The position numbers and the translations under genes were made by a program. From NCBI GenBank assembly GCA_023426145.1, contig JAFABG010000003.1, forward strand, positions 86,247 to 150,246: 64,000 bases of DNA, read 5' to 3'. Below the pieces are notes generated by a model, which saw nothing but the letters and a program-made list of their open reading frames with translations, made no database searches and had not been told where the DNA came from. The stretch is from Bacteroidota bacterium. Its GTDB lineage: Bacteria > Bacteroidota > Bacteroidia > Bacteroidales > Bacteroidaceae. Positions 46,476 through 55,529 of this stretch are shown in pieces; the first letter of the stretch is position 1, and the number at the start of each line of letters is the position of its first letter.

Positions 46476-47984
46476 ATGCTGCGTACTATCAGACTTACAG
46501 CCGCAATTATGTGTATAGTGCTTATTACCCTGTTATTTTTAGATTTCACGGGAACGATTCACGCATGGTTCGGATGGCTGGCAGAAATACAATTCTTGCC
46601 AGCAGTATTAGCCTTGAATATTGGAGTTGTACTAATTTTAATAGTACTCACTTTGCTTTTCGGGCGCATTTATTGTTCAGTCATTTGTCCGTTGGGCGTT
46701 TTTCAAGATGCCATATCTTGGATAGCAGGCAAACGAAAGAAAAACCGCTTTCGCTATTCTCCAGCACTGAAATGGTTGAGATATGGGGTGCTAGTAATCT
46801 TTGTATTGGCTTTAATTGTTGGAGTAAACACGATTGTTGTTTTTCTAGCCCCTTACAGTACTTATGGACGAATCTCAGCCAATTTATTTGCTCCTATCTG
46901 GCAATGGGGAAATAATCTTCTGGCCTATTTTTCGGAACGAGCAGATAGTTACGCTTTTTATCAAGTCGATGTCTGGATGAAAAGCCTTTCAACATTAATA
47001 ATAGCCATAACGACCTGTGTGATACTTTTTATATTAGCTTGGCGCAATGGGCGTACTTATTGCAATACAATATGCCCCGTTGGTACAATACTAGGATTTA
47101 TCTCTAGGTTCTCTATCTTTAAACCTGTCATCAACACGACTAAGTGCAATAGTTGTGGGTTATGTGCACGCAACTGCAAAGCGTCTTGTATAGACACAAA
47201 AAATCATAGCATCGATTATAGTAGATGTGTTGCCTGCATGGATTGTGTTGGTAAATGCAAGCAAGGAGCAATCAAATATGAGAGGTACAATTTAAAGAAG
47301 GAAGTCAGTACACCTGCCACAGTTAGAGTGAAGTCTGTGACACCCGAGCAGATAGACAATGCTCGCCGTACCTTTCTATCGTCATCAACCCTTTTAGCTA
47401 CTTCGGCTATACTTAATGCACAAGAGAAGAAAGTAGACGGTGGATTAGCTACGATTGAAAATAAAAAGATTCCCAATCGAGAAAATCCAATATGTCCTCC
47501 GGGATCCTTAAGTATACGCAATTTCACGCAACATTGTACAGCTTGCCAGTTGTGTATTTCTGTTTGCCCCAATCAAGTATTACGTCCTTCAAGCAACTTA
47601 GCTACTTTTATGCAGCCTGAAATGTCTTACGAGAAGGGATACTGTCGTCCTGAGTGTGTCAGGTGTAGTGAAGTATGCCCTACGGATGCAATACATTTAA
47701 TTAATTTGGCCGATAAATCAGCTATACAAATTGGTCATGCAGTATGGATCAAAGAAAACTGTATTCCGCTGACCGACAAAGTCGAATGTGGAAACTGTGC
47801 CCGTCACTGTCCAACTGGAGCTATACAAATGGTATCCTCCAATCCCGAAGCATCCGACTCTCTGAAAATTCCAGTAGTGAATGTTGAAAAATGTATTGGT
47901 TGCGGAGCTTGTGAAAGCCTTTGTCCGGCGCGTCCTTTCAGTGCTATTTATGTCACCGGACACCAAATGCACAGAGTAGTATGA
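46476..47984 (+). CDS. NapH-NapG-like membrane polyferredoxin fusion
   Basis: A 502-residue iron-sulfur protein in two halves. The first (1-275) is NapH/NosR-like: four to five membrane helices, two CxxxCP motifs (GRIYCSVICPLG, GRTYCNTICPVG) and two 4Fe-4S motifs (CNSCGLCARNC, CVACMDCVGKC). A twin-arginine-like segment then appears inside the chain, R297-R298-T-F-L with a hydrophobic stretch to ILNAQ. The second half (about 330-502) is NapG-like, with four more cluster motifs (CTACQLCISVC, CVRCSEVCP, CGNCARHCP, CIGCGACESLCP). It likely passes electrons across the inner membrane to a periplasmic partner. It heads an operon with an Fe-S aldo/keto reductase, a DUF1893 protein and a TonB receptor. 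Confidence 0.9.
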   Translation: MLRTIRLTAAIMCIVLITLLFLDFTGTIHAWFGWLAEIQFLPAVLALNIGVVLILIVLTLLFGRIYCSVICPLGVFQDAISWIAGKRKKNRFRYSPALKWLRYGVLVIFVLALIVGVNTIVVFLAPYSTYGRISANLFAPIWQWGNNLLAYFSERADSYAFYQVDVWMKSLSTLIIAITTCVILFILAWRNGRTYCNTICPVGTILGFISRFSIFKPVINTTKCNSCGLCARNCKASCIDTKNHSIDYSRCVACMDCVGKCKQGAIKYERYNLKKEVSTPATVRVKSVTPEQIDNARRTFLSSSTLLATSAILNAQEKKVDGGLATIENKKIPNRENPICPPGSLSIRNFTQHCTACQLCISVCPNQVLRPSSNLATFMQPEMSYEKGYCRPECVRCSEVCPTDAIHLINLADKSAIQIGHAVWIKENCIPLTDKVECGNCARHCPTGAIQMVSSNPEASDSLKIPVVNVEKCIGCGACESLCPARPFSAIYVTGHQMHRVV

Positions 47985-48005
47985 GTTTAAAGTCAAAACA
48001 GAATT

Positions 48006-49409
48006 ATGAAAGAAAACAACAAGAAAGACATAAATAGGAGAGAATTCATTAAAATAGTGGGTATAAGTGCAGCTACTTCTACTGCTTTATTGTATGGATG
48101 CTCTCCAAAGAAAACCTCCTCTTCAAGCAGTGTGTCGGCAGAGCGAGAAATTCCCACTGATAAAATGACTTATCGGAAATCGCCTTCTACAGGTGATCGT
48201 GTATCCCTTTTGGGTTATGGTTGTATGCGGTGGCCACTAAAACCATCTCCTGACGGTAAAGGTGAGGTTATTGATCAAGATGCCGTGAATGGGCTAATAG
48301 ATTATGCCATCGCGCACGGAGTAAACTATTTCGATACATCACCAGTATATGTGCAAGGCTTTTCTGAAAAATCAACAGGAATAGCATTAAGCCGTCACCC
48401 ACGTGATACGTACTTTATTGCTACCAAACTGTCTAACTTTTCTCCGAGCAGTTGGTCTCGAGAAGCCTCACTTAAAATGTATCATCAATCTTTCACTGAT
48501 CTCCAAGTTGATTATATAGACTATATGTTACTCCATGGTATTGGGATGGGAGGTATGGAGGCCCTAAAAGGCCGATATTTAGACAATGGTATACTAGATT
48601 TTCTGATTAAGGAACGTGCTGCTGGGCGTATACGGAATCTTGGGTTCTCTTATCACGGAGACGTTGAAGTATATGACTACCTACTTTCTCTACAGGATGA
48701 GATTAAATGGGATTTCGTACAAATACAACTCAATTATGTGGATTGGAAGCATGCAAAAGAAACAAATGATCGAAATACTGATGCAGAATATCTCTATGGA
48801 GAATTACATAAAAGAGGTATTCCAGCGATCATCATGGAACCTCTTTTAGGAGGACGATTGTCTAAATTAAATGATAATTTGGTAGCCCGGCTTAAACAGC
48901 GTCGTCCTGAAAATAGTGTAGCATCTTGGGCATTCCGCTTTGCCGGTTCATTCCCTGATATATTAACGGTATTAAGCGGAATGACGTATATGGAGCATTT
49001 GCAAGATAACATACGAACTTATTCACCTCTAGAACCACTGACCGATCAAGAAAAATATTTTTTAGAAGATACGGCACAGTTAATGCTTAAATATCCTACT
49101 ATTCCATGTAATGATTGTAAATATTGCATGCCGTGTCCTTATGGATTAGATATTCCTGCAACTTTGTTACATTATAATCGTTGTGTCAACGAAGGCAATG
49201 TACCTAAGAACAGGCTAGATGAAAATTATGCAACAGCTCGTCGTGCATTTCTCATCGGATACGATAGAAGTGTGCCTAAACTTCGGCAAGCCAGTCATTG
49301 TATAGGATGTAATCAATGTACACCTCACTGTCCTCAAGGCATCAATATCCCGAAAGAATTGCATCGGATAGACCAATTTGTTGAACAACTGAAACAAGGA
49401 ACATTATGA
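48006..49409 (+). CDS. Tat-type aldo/keto reductase with ferredoxin domain
   Basis: A 467-residue protein. The N-terminus has a twin-arginine signal (NRREFIKIVGIS) running into a lipobox-like LLYGC, so it is likely a periplasmic or membrane-anchored protein exported folded. The aldo/keto reductase barrel shows GYGCMRWPL, VNYFDTSPVY (catalytic Asp and Tyr), the Lys of IATKLS and the His of LLHGIG. The C-terminal part carries cysteine clusters at 368-377 (CNDCKYCMPC) and 432-442 (CIGCNQCTPHCPQG), which fit 4Fe-4S centres. Electron supply by Fe-S clusters rather than NADPH would suit a periplasmic location. It lies 21 bp after the polyferredoxin and overlaps the DUF1893 start. Confidence 0.9.
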   Translation: MKENNKKDINRREFIKIVGISAATSTALLYGCSPKKTSSSSSVSAEREIPTDKMTYRKSPSTGDRVSLLGYGCMRWPLKPSPDGKGEVIDQDAVNGLIDYAIAHGVNYFDTSPVYVQGFSEKSTGIALSRHPRDTYFIATKLSNFSPSSWSREASLKMYHQSFTDLQVDYIDYMLLHGIGMGGMEALKGRYLDNGILDFLIKERAAGRIRNLGFSYHGDVEVYDYLLSLQDEIKWDFVQIQLNYVDWKHAKETNDRNTDAEYLYGELHKRGIPAIIMEPLLGGRLSKLNDNLVARLKQRRPENSVASWAFRFAGSFPDILTVLSGMTYMEHLQDNIRTYSPLEPLTDQEKYFLEDTAQLMLKYPTIPCNDCKYCMPCPYGLDIPATLLHYNRCVNEGNVPKNRLDENYATARRAFLIGYDRSVPKLRQASHCIGCNQCTPHCPQGINIPKELHRIDQFVEQLKQGTL

Positions 49410-49837
49410 TGAAAGAATTGATAACAAAGTTACACTCAGGAAATTATTCATGTGTGATAGCTAATAAAGATAGTATACGTACCTTTACCCAGCGAGGAGT
49501 GGCCGACTTGTATGATTTACTCACTCATAATCCTAATTACCTAAAAGGAGCATTGATAGCTGATAAAGTTGTAGGCAAAGGAGCAGCAGCTCTTATGATT
49601 TTGGGAGGTATAAAAGAGCTACATACAGATATTATAAGTTCAATGGCATTGGATTTATTGAGTACTACAGACATAAAAGTAGATTTTGATCTAGAAGTTC
49701 CTTTTATAGAAAATCGTGACAAAACAGGTTGGTGCCCTGTAGAAGCAATGTGTAGCAAAGAAACATCAGCGGAAGCTATCTTGCCACTCATTCACGATTT
49801 TATTGATAAAATGAGAAAAAATGGACTTAAAAAATAA
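49406..49837 (+). CDS. DUF1893 family protein
   Basis: A 143-residue soluble protein with the DUF1893 signature (SGNYSCVIANKDSIRTFTQRG split over strands, then KGAALIADKVVGKGAAALM-type core, and the C-terminal CPVEAMCSKE motif). The ATG overlaps the end of the reductase gene by 4 nt and a second ATG follows at once. Function is unknown. The fold is related to cytidine-deaminase-like proteins, and conserved cysteines near the end may bind metal. It is translationally coupled to the reductase, so it is probably part of the same process. Confidence 0.85.
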   Translation: MMKELITKLHSGNYSCVIANKDSIRTFTQRGVADLYDLLTHNPNYLKGALIADKVVGKGAAALMILGGIKELHTDIISSMALDLLSTTDIKVDFDLEVPFIENRDKTGWCPVEAMCSKETSAEAILPLIHDFIDKMRKNGLKK

Positions 49838-49858
49838 TACGAACGCAAAACATAGTAC

Positions 49859-51757
49859 ATGAAGATTTATCCCATTAGTTTATTTTTCTTAGCTTGTATG
49901 CTTTCTACACCAGCACTAGCACGGTATAATGACGATAGCCTACACATAAAAAAAAGATACGATATTGATGAGGTTGTCGTAACAGGGACACGTAATAAAA
50001 CTGATCTTCGTCATCTTCCAATGACTATTTCAGTGGTAGACAGGTCACAGATTGAAAAAAGGTATGAACCATCACTATTGCCAGTATTGACCGAACAAGT
50101 CCCAGGATTATTCATAACAGGACGAGGCATTATGGGATATGGAGTTTCTACGGGTGCAGCTGGGGGAATGAGTCTCCGTGGCATTGGCGGTAGTCCTACT
50201 GCTGGACTATTGGTTCTGATTGATGGTCATCCACAGTATATGGGATTAATGGGACATCCCATAGCAGATGCTTATCAATCAATGATGACCGAAAGAGTAG
50301 AAGTCATTCGTGGTCCAGCTTCCGTACTTTATGGCTCCAATGCAATGGGTGGAGTAATCAATATCGTGACACGCAAGCAACAAGAAAATGGAGTAAATAC
50401 ACATGTAAAAGTAGGTTATGGTTCGTATAACACCTTACAATCTGAATTTTCTAACCTTATTAAAAAGGATCGCTTCAAAAGTGTAATAACGGGCTCATAT
50501 AACCGCACCGATGGACATCGTTCGAATATGGAATTTGAGCAATATGGAGGATATGCCAAATTTGGATATGATCTTAGCCCAAGCTGGAATATTTGGGGTG
50601 ATGTTAACGTGACCCATTTTAATGCATCTAATCCAGGTAGATTGGATGCTCCACTGATTGATAATGATTCGCGAATTACACGCGGCATGACTTCCATTGC
50701 TTTGGAAAATCATTATGAAAAAACGGCTGGTGCATTAAGCTTCTTCTATAACTGGGGACGCCATAAAATTAACGATGGATATAGATCGGGAGAGATTCCA
50801 CAAACCTCTCTTTTTAATTCTAAAGACAATACGCTGGGCTTTTCTTGGTACCAAAATGCCACCTTATTCACAGGCAATCGTTTGACTGTTGGATTCGACT
50901 ATCAACACTTTGGAGGTGAGTCTTGGAATAAAGTAATAGCTACTGGAGAGCAAAAGCTTGGAGTAGATAAACAAATGGATGAATTTGCAGGATACATCAA
51001 TTTTCATCAGGATCTAAACAATTGGATAACTTTGGATGCCGGACTCCGAATGGATCATCACTCCCATGTTGGCACTGAATGGATTCCACAAGGAGGAGTC
51101 GCTTTTCATCTTCCTAGAAACGCCGAGATCAAAGCCATGGTAAGTAAAGGATATAGAAACCCTACTATTCGTGAAATGTACATGTTCACTCCCGCTAATT
51201 CGGATTTGAAGCCAGAGAGGCTTATCAACTATGAGCTATCTTATAATCAACGCTTATGTGAAGGAGCTTTATACTATGGGGTAAATCTTTATTATATTAA
51301 TGGTGACAATATCATTATGACTAACGGCCTTATACCTCCATTAAATGTTAATTCAGGAAAGATAAAGAATTGGGGAGTGGAAACAACTATTGAATATAAA
51401 CTGAATTCTCACTGGAATTTGAATACAAATTATAGTTGGCTACATATGCAGAATCCTGTTCTTGCAGCACCCACACATAAATTATATACCGGTATTGATT
51501 ATACCCATGGACGTTGGAGTGTCTCTACAGGAATACAATACATAAATGGGCTATATACCTCAGTTTCCATCAATCAAAATGGAGTAGAAATAAAAGAAAA
51601 TTTCGTGTTATGGAATCTCAGAGGAAGTTATAAACTCTGTCATTCTGCTGAGATTTTCTTAAAAGGAGATAATTTATTGGGGCAACAGTATGAAATAAAT
51701 GCAGGATATCCTATGCCTAAAGCCACATTTATTGGAGGAATTAATATGCACTTTTAA
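49859..51757 (+). CDS. TonB-dependent outer-membrane receptor
   Basis: A 632-residue receptor with signal peptide (ending near PALA), plug domain (VDEVVVTGTR-type start, LRGIGGSPTAGLLVLIDG, MTERVEVIRGPASVLYGSNAMGGVINIV) and a 22-strand-type barrel ending in the C-terminal aromatic residue of INMHF. It lacks the N-terminal CarboxypepD-like domain of SusC proteins and has no SusD partner, so it is more like siderophore, haem or cobalamin receptors. It is the last gene of the polyferredoxin-reductase operon, 21 bp after DUF1893. A substrate that is imported and then reduced in the periplasm is a reasonable inference. Confidence 0.92.
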   Translation: MKIYPISLFFLACMLSTPALARYNDDSLHIKKRYDIDEVVVTGTRNKTDLRHLPMTISVVDRSQIEKRYEPSLLPVLTEQVPGLFITGRGIMGYGVSTGAAGGMSLRGIGGSPTAGLLVLIDGHPQYMGLMGHPIADAYQSMMTERVEVIRGPASVLYGSNAMGGVINIVTRKQQENGVNTHVKVGYGSYNTLQSEFSNLIKKDRFKSVITGSYNRTDGHRSNMEFEQYGGYAKFGYDLSPSWNIWGDVNVTHFNASNPGRLDAPLIDNDSRITRGMTSIALENHYEKTAGALSFFYNWGRHKINDGYRSGEIPQTSLFNSKDNTLGFSWYQNATLFTGNRLTVGFDYQHFGGESWNKVIATGEQKLGVDKQMDEFAGYINFHQDLNNWITLDAGLRMDHHSHVGTEWIPQGGVAFHLPRNAEIKAMVSKGYRNPTIREMYMFTPANSDLKPERLINYELSYNQRLCEGALYYGVNLYYINGDNIIMTNGLIPPLNVNSGKIKNWGVETTIEYKLNSHWNLNTNYSWLHMQNPVLAAPTHKLYTGIDYTHGRWSVSTGIQYINGLYTSVSINQNGVEIKENFVLWNLRGSYKLCHSAEIFLKGDNLLGQQYEINAGYPMPKATFIGGINMHF

Positions 51758-51862
51758 GTGTAATGTTATGAATTAGAATGAAATAACTTTTATGCTTTTT
51801 TCGATGCAAAATACAGCTCATATAAAATTCTGATTTTTTATTTGAGATATAAAAATAATGCT

Positions 51863-51870
51863 TACCTTTG
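51863..51870 (+). promoter_or_regulatory. Promoter -7 element of the tRNA gene
   Basis: TACCTTTG followed by CA matches TAnnTTTG, 43 nt before the mature tRNA 5' end. The rest of 51758-52232 outside the tRNA, its terminator and the proS promoter shows nothing I can name. Confidence 0.65.
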
Positions 51871-51913
51871 CATCGGTTTTTCACAACAAGTAATGCATGA
51901 AAACCCCTATAAT

Positions 51914-51986
51914 GCGGTAGTAGCTCAGTTGGTAGAGCATTAGCTTCCCAAGCTAAGGGTCACGAGTTCGAGTCTCGCTTACCGCT
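51914..51986 (+). tRNA. tRNA-Gly (anticodon CCC)
   Basis: A 73-nt cloverleaf. The acceptor stem GCGGTAG pairs with TTACCGC (one G:U), the D arm has GCTCAGTTGGTAGAGC, the anticodon stem TTAGC/GCTAA encloses the loop TTCCCAA with anticodon CCC, and the T arm has the GTTCGAGTC loop. The discriminator is U73, as usual for glycine. CCA is not encoded. Confidence 0.95.
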
Positions 51987-51992
51987 CATTCT

Positions 51993-52028
51993 AAATAAGG
52001 TAGTCACTTCAAAATGACTACCTTATTT
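51993..52028 (+). terminator. Terminator after tRNA-Gly
   Basis: A 14-bp perfect stem (51993-52006 with 52015-52028, arm AAATAAGGTAGTCA) has an 8-nt loop; the T-rich end is part of the stem. It lies 6 bp after the tRNA. Confidence 0.8.
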
Positions 52029-52181
52029 CGTATAAGTATATTTAATTCAATAAAAATTGTAGCGACAATCCTTATTGAATTTTACTATTTATACATGTAT
52101 CATTAAAGTCACAACGCATTGCCTTTCATCAAACCCAGAAAATTAATAGGATAAGAATAAGCACAGTTCGTTCATTTTTCG

Positions 52182-52189
52182 TATTTTTG
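52182..52189 (+). promoter_or_regulatory. Promoter -7 element of proS
   Basis: TATTTTTG followed by CA matches TAnnTTTG, 43 nt upstream of the proS ATG. Confidence 0.68.
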
Positions 52190-52232
52190 CATCCTAATTT
52201 TAACACTCTAGACAACTTAAATAAAAAATATA

Positions 52233-53726
52233 ATGGCAAAAGAACTGAAAGACCTTACCAAACGTAGTGAAAACTACTCTCAATGGTATAACGATTTGGT
52301 GGTAAAGGCTGATTTGGCAGAGCAATCTGCTGTACGTGGATGTATGGTAATTAAGCCTTATGGATACGCTATTTGGGAGAAAATGCAACGTCAGCTAGAC
52401 GATATGTTTAAAGAAACAGGACATGTGAATGCATACTTTCCCCTTTTGATTCCTAAATCATTCCTAAGTCGTGAAGCTGAACACGTGGAAGGCTTTGCTA
52501 AAGAATGTGCTGTAGTGACTCACTACCGTTTGAAGAATGCAGAAGATGGCTCTGGAGTTGTTGTAGACCCTGCTGCAAAATTGGAGGAAGAGTTGATTAT
52601 TCGTCCTACGTCTGAAACAATTATCTGGAATACGTATAAAAACTGGATTCAATCGTATCGCGATCTTCCTATTCTTTGCAATCAATGGGCAAACGTTTTT
52701 CGTTGGGAAATGCGTACTCGTCTTTTCTTACGTACTGCTGAGTTCTTGTGGCAAGAAGGACATACAGCTCATGCAACACGTGAAGAGGCTGAAGAAGAAG
52801 CAATCAAGATGCTAAATATTTACGGTGAATTTGCAGAAAAATATATGGCAGTTCCTGTAGTGAAAGGTGTTAAATCAGCTAACGAACGTTTTGCAGGTGC
52901 ACTTGATACGTATACGATTGAGGCAATGATGCAAGATGGAAAAGCTCTACAAAGTGGTACTTCTCATTTCCTTGGACAAAATTTTGCTAAAGCTTTCGAT
53001 GTCCAGTTTGTAAATAAGGAAAATAAAATGGAGTATGTATGGGCTACTTCTTGGGGAGTATCTACTCGTTTAATGGGTGCTTTGATCATGACCCATTCCG
53101 ATGATAACGGCCTTGTACTACCACCGCATTTAGCTCCAATTCAAGTGGTCATTGTTCCAATTTATAAAAATGACGAACAATTGAAACAGATTGATGCTAA
53201 AGTAGAAAGCATTGTAAAAAAACTCAAAGCAATGGGTATTTCTGTGAAATATGATAATGCAGATAATAAACGCCCTGGATTCAAATTTGCAGATTATGAA
53301 CTGAAAGGAGTTCCTGTTCGTTTGGTTATGGGAGGACGTGATCTTGAAAACAATACAATGGAGATCATGCGCCGTGATACGCTGCAAAAAGAGACTGTGA
53401 CTTGTGATGGTATAGAAACCTATGTAGAGAAATTGCTCGAAGAAATTCAGGCAAATATCTATAAAAAAGCGTTGGATTACCGTAATTCTAAAATATCTAC
53501 CGTAGAAACTTATGACGAGTTTAAAGAGAAGATCGAAGAAGGAGGTTTTATATTAGCTCATTGGGATGGTACCCCTGAAACAGAAGAGAAAATTAAGGAT
53601 GAAACGAAAGCAACAATTCGCTGTATTCCTTTTGAATCATTTGTTGATGGAGATAAGGAACCGGGAAAATGTATGGTTACAGGCAAACCTTCTGCTTGCC
53701 GTGTAGTTTTTGCGCGTTCTTACTAA
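52233..53726 (+). CDS. proS: Prolyl-tRNA synthetase (short, editing-less type)
   Basis: A 497-residue class II synthetase that charges tRNA-Pro. Motif 2 (NVFRWEMRTRLFLRTAEFLWQEGH, seen in pieces) and motif 3 (GVSTRLMGALIMTHSDDNGL) are intact, together with the TSETIIW and GTSHFLGQNFAKAF substrate loops. The anticodon-binding domain follows (LAPIQVVIVPIY) and then the C-terminal zinc-binding-like domain ending in ARSY, as in the archaeal/eukaryotic-type ProRS. The bacterial editing insertion is absent, as is usual in Bacteroides. The terminator downstream makes it a single-gene unit. Confidence 0.96.
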   Translation: MAKELKDLTKRSENYSQWYNDLVVKADLAEQSAVRGCMVIKPYGYAIWEKMQRQLDDMFKETGHVNAYFPLLIPKSFLSREAEHVEGFAKECAVVTHYRLKNAEDGSGVVVDPAAKLEEELIIRPTSETIIWNTYKNWIQSYRDLPILCNQWANVFRWEMRTRLFLRTAEFLWQEGHTAHATREEAEEEAIKMLNIYGEFAEKYMAVPVVKGVKSANERFAGALDTYTIEAMMQDGKALQSGTSHFLGQNFAKAFDVQFVNKENKMEYVWATSWGVSTRLMGALIMTHSDDNGLVLPPHLAPIQVVIVPIYKNDEQLKQIDAKVESIVKKLKAMGISVKYDNADNKRPGFKFADYELKGVPVRLVMGGRDLENNTMEIMRRDTLQKETVTCDGIETYVEKLLEEIQANIYKKALDYRNSKISTVETYDEFKEKIEEGGFILAHWDGTPETEEKIKDETKATIRCIPFESFVDGDKEPGKCMVTGKPSACRVVFARSY

Positions 53727-53761
53727 GAATCAATTTATTTCATTATATCTAGTTTTTTATT

Positions 53762-53797
53762 GGTCCGAAGTTTCATGTAAACTTCGGACCTTTTTTT
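53762..53797 (+). terminator. Terminator of proS
   Basis: A 12-bp perfect stem (GGTCCGAAGTTT with AAACTTCGGACC) has a 5-nt loop and is followed by seven T residues. Confidence 0.95.
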
Positions 53798-53833
53798 ATT
53801 CTGTTCACAAAGTAAATCTATCTTTTCATTCCA

Positions 53834-54790
53834 TTAACGAGAACGGATTTCCCTCCTCATAAAGATAATGTAAGATATAGCAAAACAGATAACAGTTGCT
53901 GCAATCAACCCAGTGAGTTGCGGCCAAACCACTAATAGACTTTGTCCTAATGGGAGAGGACTTGGAATCACTCCTTGCACTTGTTCCATTGTGAGCGGTC
54001 CTAAACTTCTTACTGAAGGCATTAATAAAGTAGTAGTTGCCTCATTAAATAACTCACTAGGTGCTAAACGCATCAAACCGAGAATAAATTTCTGATAGCT
54101 TATAATCTGTTGGGGAGAAGCCATTTCAGATGGGCTTAATGCCTTCGCTACCAAATGAATTATCATGGAGTAGAAAATGCTAAAAAATAGCCAAATAGCA
54201 ACTGAAGCTAACGCTGATGTAGCAGCCTGACGAAAACGTAGCGAAAAAAGAATGGCTAGATTCAACCAGAAAGCGACATAGAATATGCTGATAATAATAA
54301 AAAAAATAATTCTCCAAAATTCGCCAGCAGTAGGAGGAATCCCAATGGCAATAAGCCCAAATCCCATGACTAGAAAACAAAGAACAAATAACATAATGCC
54401 AATTACAATCAAAGCAGCCATAAATTTCGCATTGATAATGCAGTCGCGATGAATAGGTTGTGAAAGCATCCTACTCAGTGTCCCTTTGTTTTGCTCTGAA
54501 TTAACAGCATCAAATCCCAAAGCTATGCCTAATAGAGGACCTAAAAAGTTTATAAACGCCACAAAAGAGGGTAGAGAGCCATCTGAGACGGTAAATAACT
54601 TCAAAAAAAGAAAAGAACCATCTGGGTCGTTAGGCTTAATGGCTGTACCTATATTGGTCAGAGCAGTGTATAGTGCACCCATACAAGTTAAAGCAATGAT
54701 ACCAATCAAAATTATAAAACGCCAACTTTTAACATGGTCGGAGATTTCTTTGTTTACAATGACCCAGAAAGGATGATTGATACTACTCAT
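53834..54790 (-). CDS. ABC-2 type transporter permease
   Basis: A 318-residue inner-membrane permease with six predicted helices (WRFIILIGIIALTCMG, FMAALIVIGIMLFVLCFLVMGFG, and a C-terminal GLIAATVICFAISYIIFM). The extracellular loop NSEQNKGTLSRMLSQPI is typical of ABC-2 permeases of the NosY/GldF type. The ATG at 54790 (MSSINHPFW) overlaps the ATPase gene by 8 nt; a longer start at 54841 lies well inside that gene. It pairs with the upstream ATPase; the cargo is unknown. Confidence 0.9.
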   Translation of the reverse strand: MSSINHPFWVIVNKEISDHVKSWRFIILIGIIALTCMGALYTALTNIGTAIKPNDPDGSFLFLKLFTVSDGSLPSFVAFINFLGPLLGIALGFDAVNSEQNKGTLSRMLSQPIHRDCIINAKFMAALIVIGIMLFVLCFLVMGFGLIAIGIPPTAGEFWRIIFFIIISIFYVAFWLNLAILFSLRFRQAATSALASVAIWLFFSIFYSMIIHLVAKALSPSEMASPQQIISYQKFILGLMRLAPSELFNEATTTLLMPSVRSLGPLTMEQVQGVIPSPLPLGQSLLVVWPQLTGLIAATVICFAISYIIFMRREIRSR

Positions 54791-55529
54791 GTTTTTGTCC
54801 TCCTTCCTCAATGTATTGATTATATATATCAGAAAGTTCATGTTTGTTAGCTTTTGCTTCTGCCAAATCTATCACTGCAAGCAATTTTCCTGCGCCAAAC
54901 AATCCCACTCGATCACAAACATTTTGTACTTGATCTAGATGATGCGAAGAAAATAGAACGGTGAGCCCTTCTTTTTTACTTAACCGGCTTATTAATTCAA
55001 TAAACTCATGGACCCCAGCAGGATCTATACCAGATGTAGGTTCATCGAGAATAATGATTTCAGGATTCTTTATGAGCACATCTGCTAAGCCCAACCTTTG
55101 TCGCATTCCACGCGAGTATTTCCCTGCTTTTTTATTCAACTGAGATTCAAGACCCACTAGATTCATTAAGATTAATGCTTTATTTTTCGCTTCTTCATCT
55201 GGTATACCATTTAACCGTGCTGTATAGATTAAATTTTCCGGGCCAGTCATGTCGTCATAAAATCCCACATCTTCGGGTAAATAGCCAATTTTTCTTTTAG
55301 CATAAATGGGATGCGTAGTCGAATTAATACCACAAATTTCAACTCCTCCCGAAGTCGGCTCTGTCAATCCTAGCATCATTAAAATAGTAGTCGACTTTCC
55401 AGCGCCATTAGGACCTAATAATCCGAAGACTTCTCCTTTCCGAATGTTTAAGCATATATGATCTACAGCCATAGATTGACCGTATCGCTTAGTTAAGTCG
55501 GTAAGTACAATCATTGATTCGTCCATCAT
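54783..55529 (-). CDS. ABC transporter ATP-binding protein
   Basis: A 248-residue ATPase with Walker A GPNGAGKST, Q/P-loop region GYLPEDVGFYDDMTG, signature YSRGMRQRLGLA, Walker B IIILDEPTSGID and switch His in SSHHLDQV. It energises the adjacent ABC-2 permease and starts directly after the NEW3-domain gene (1 bp between stop and start), so three genes form one operon. The NosF/CcmA-like subfamily includes exporters of small molecules and lipids. Confidence 0.95.
   Translation of the reverse strand: MMDESMIVLTDLTKRYGQSMAVDHICLNIRKGEVFGLLGPNGAGKSTTILMMLGLTEPTSGGVEICGINSTTHPIYAKRKIGYLPEDVGFYDDMTGPENLIYTARLNGIPDEEAKNKALILMNLVGLESQLNKKAGKYSRGMRQRLGLADVLIKNPEIIILDEPTSGIDPAGVHEFIELISRLSKKEGLTVLFSSHHLDQVQNVCDRVGLFGAGKLLAVIDLAEAKANKHELSDIYNQYIEEGGQKHE

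Noticed and set aside
46511..46915. 134-residue frame in another register of the polyferredoxin gene
   Set aside because: It overlaps the NapH-like half completely and shows no domain; the polyferredoxin frame has clear cysteine motifs.
49859..51757. TonB receptor as a glycan importer of the pectin locus
   Set aside because: It lacks the N-terminal SusC domain and a SusD partner and is coupled to Fe-S reductase genes, so a glycan role is unlikely.
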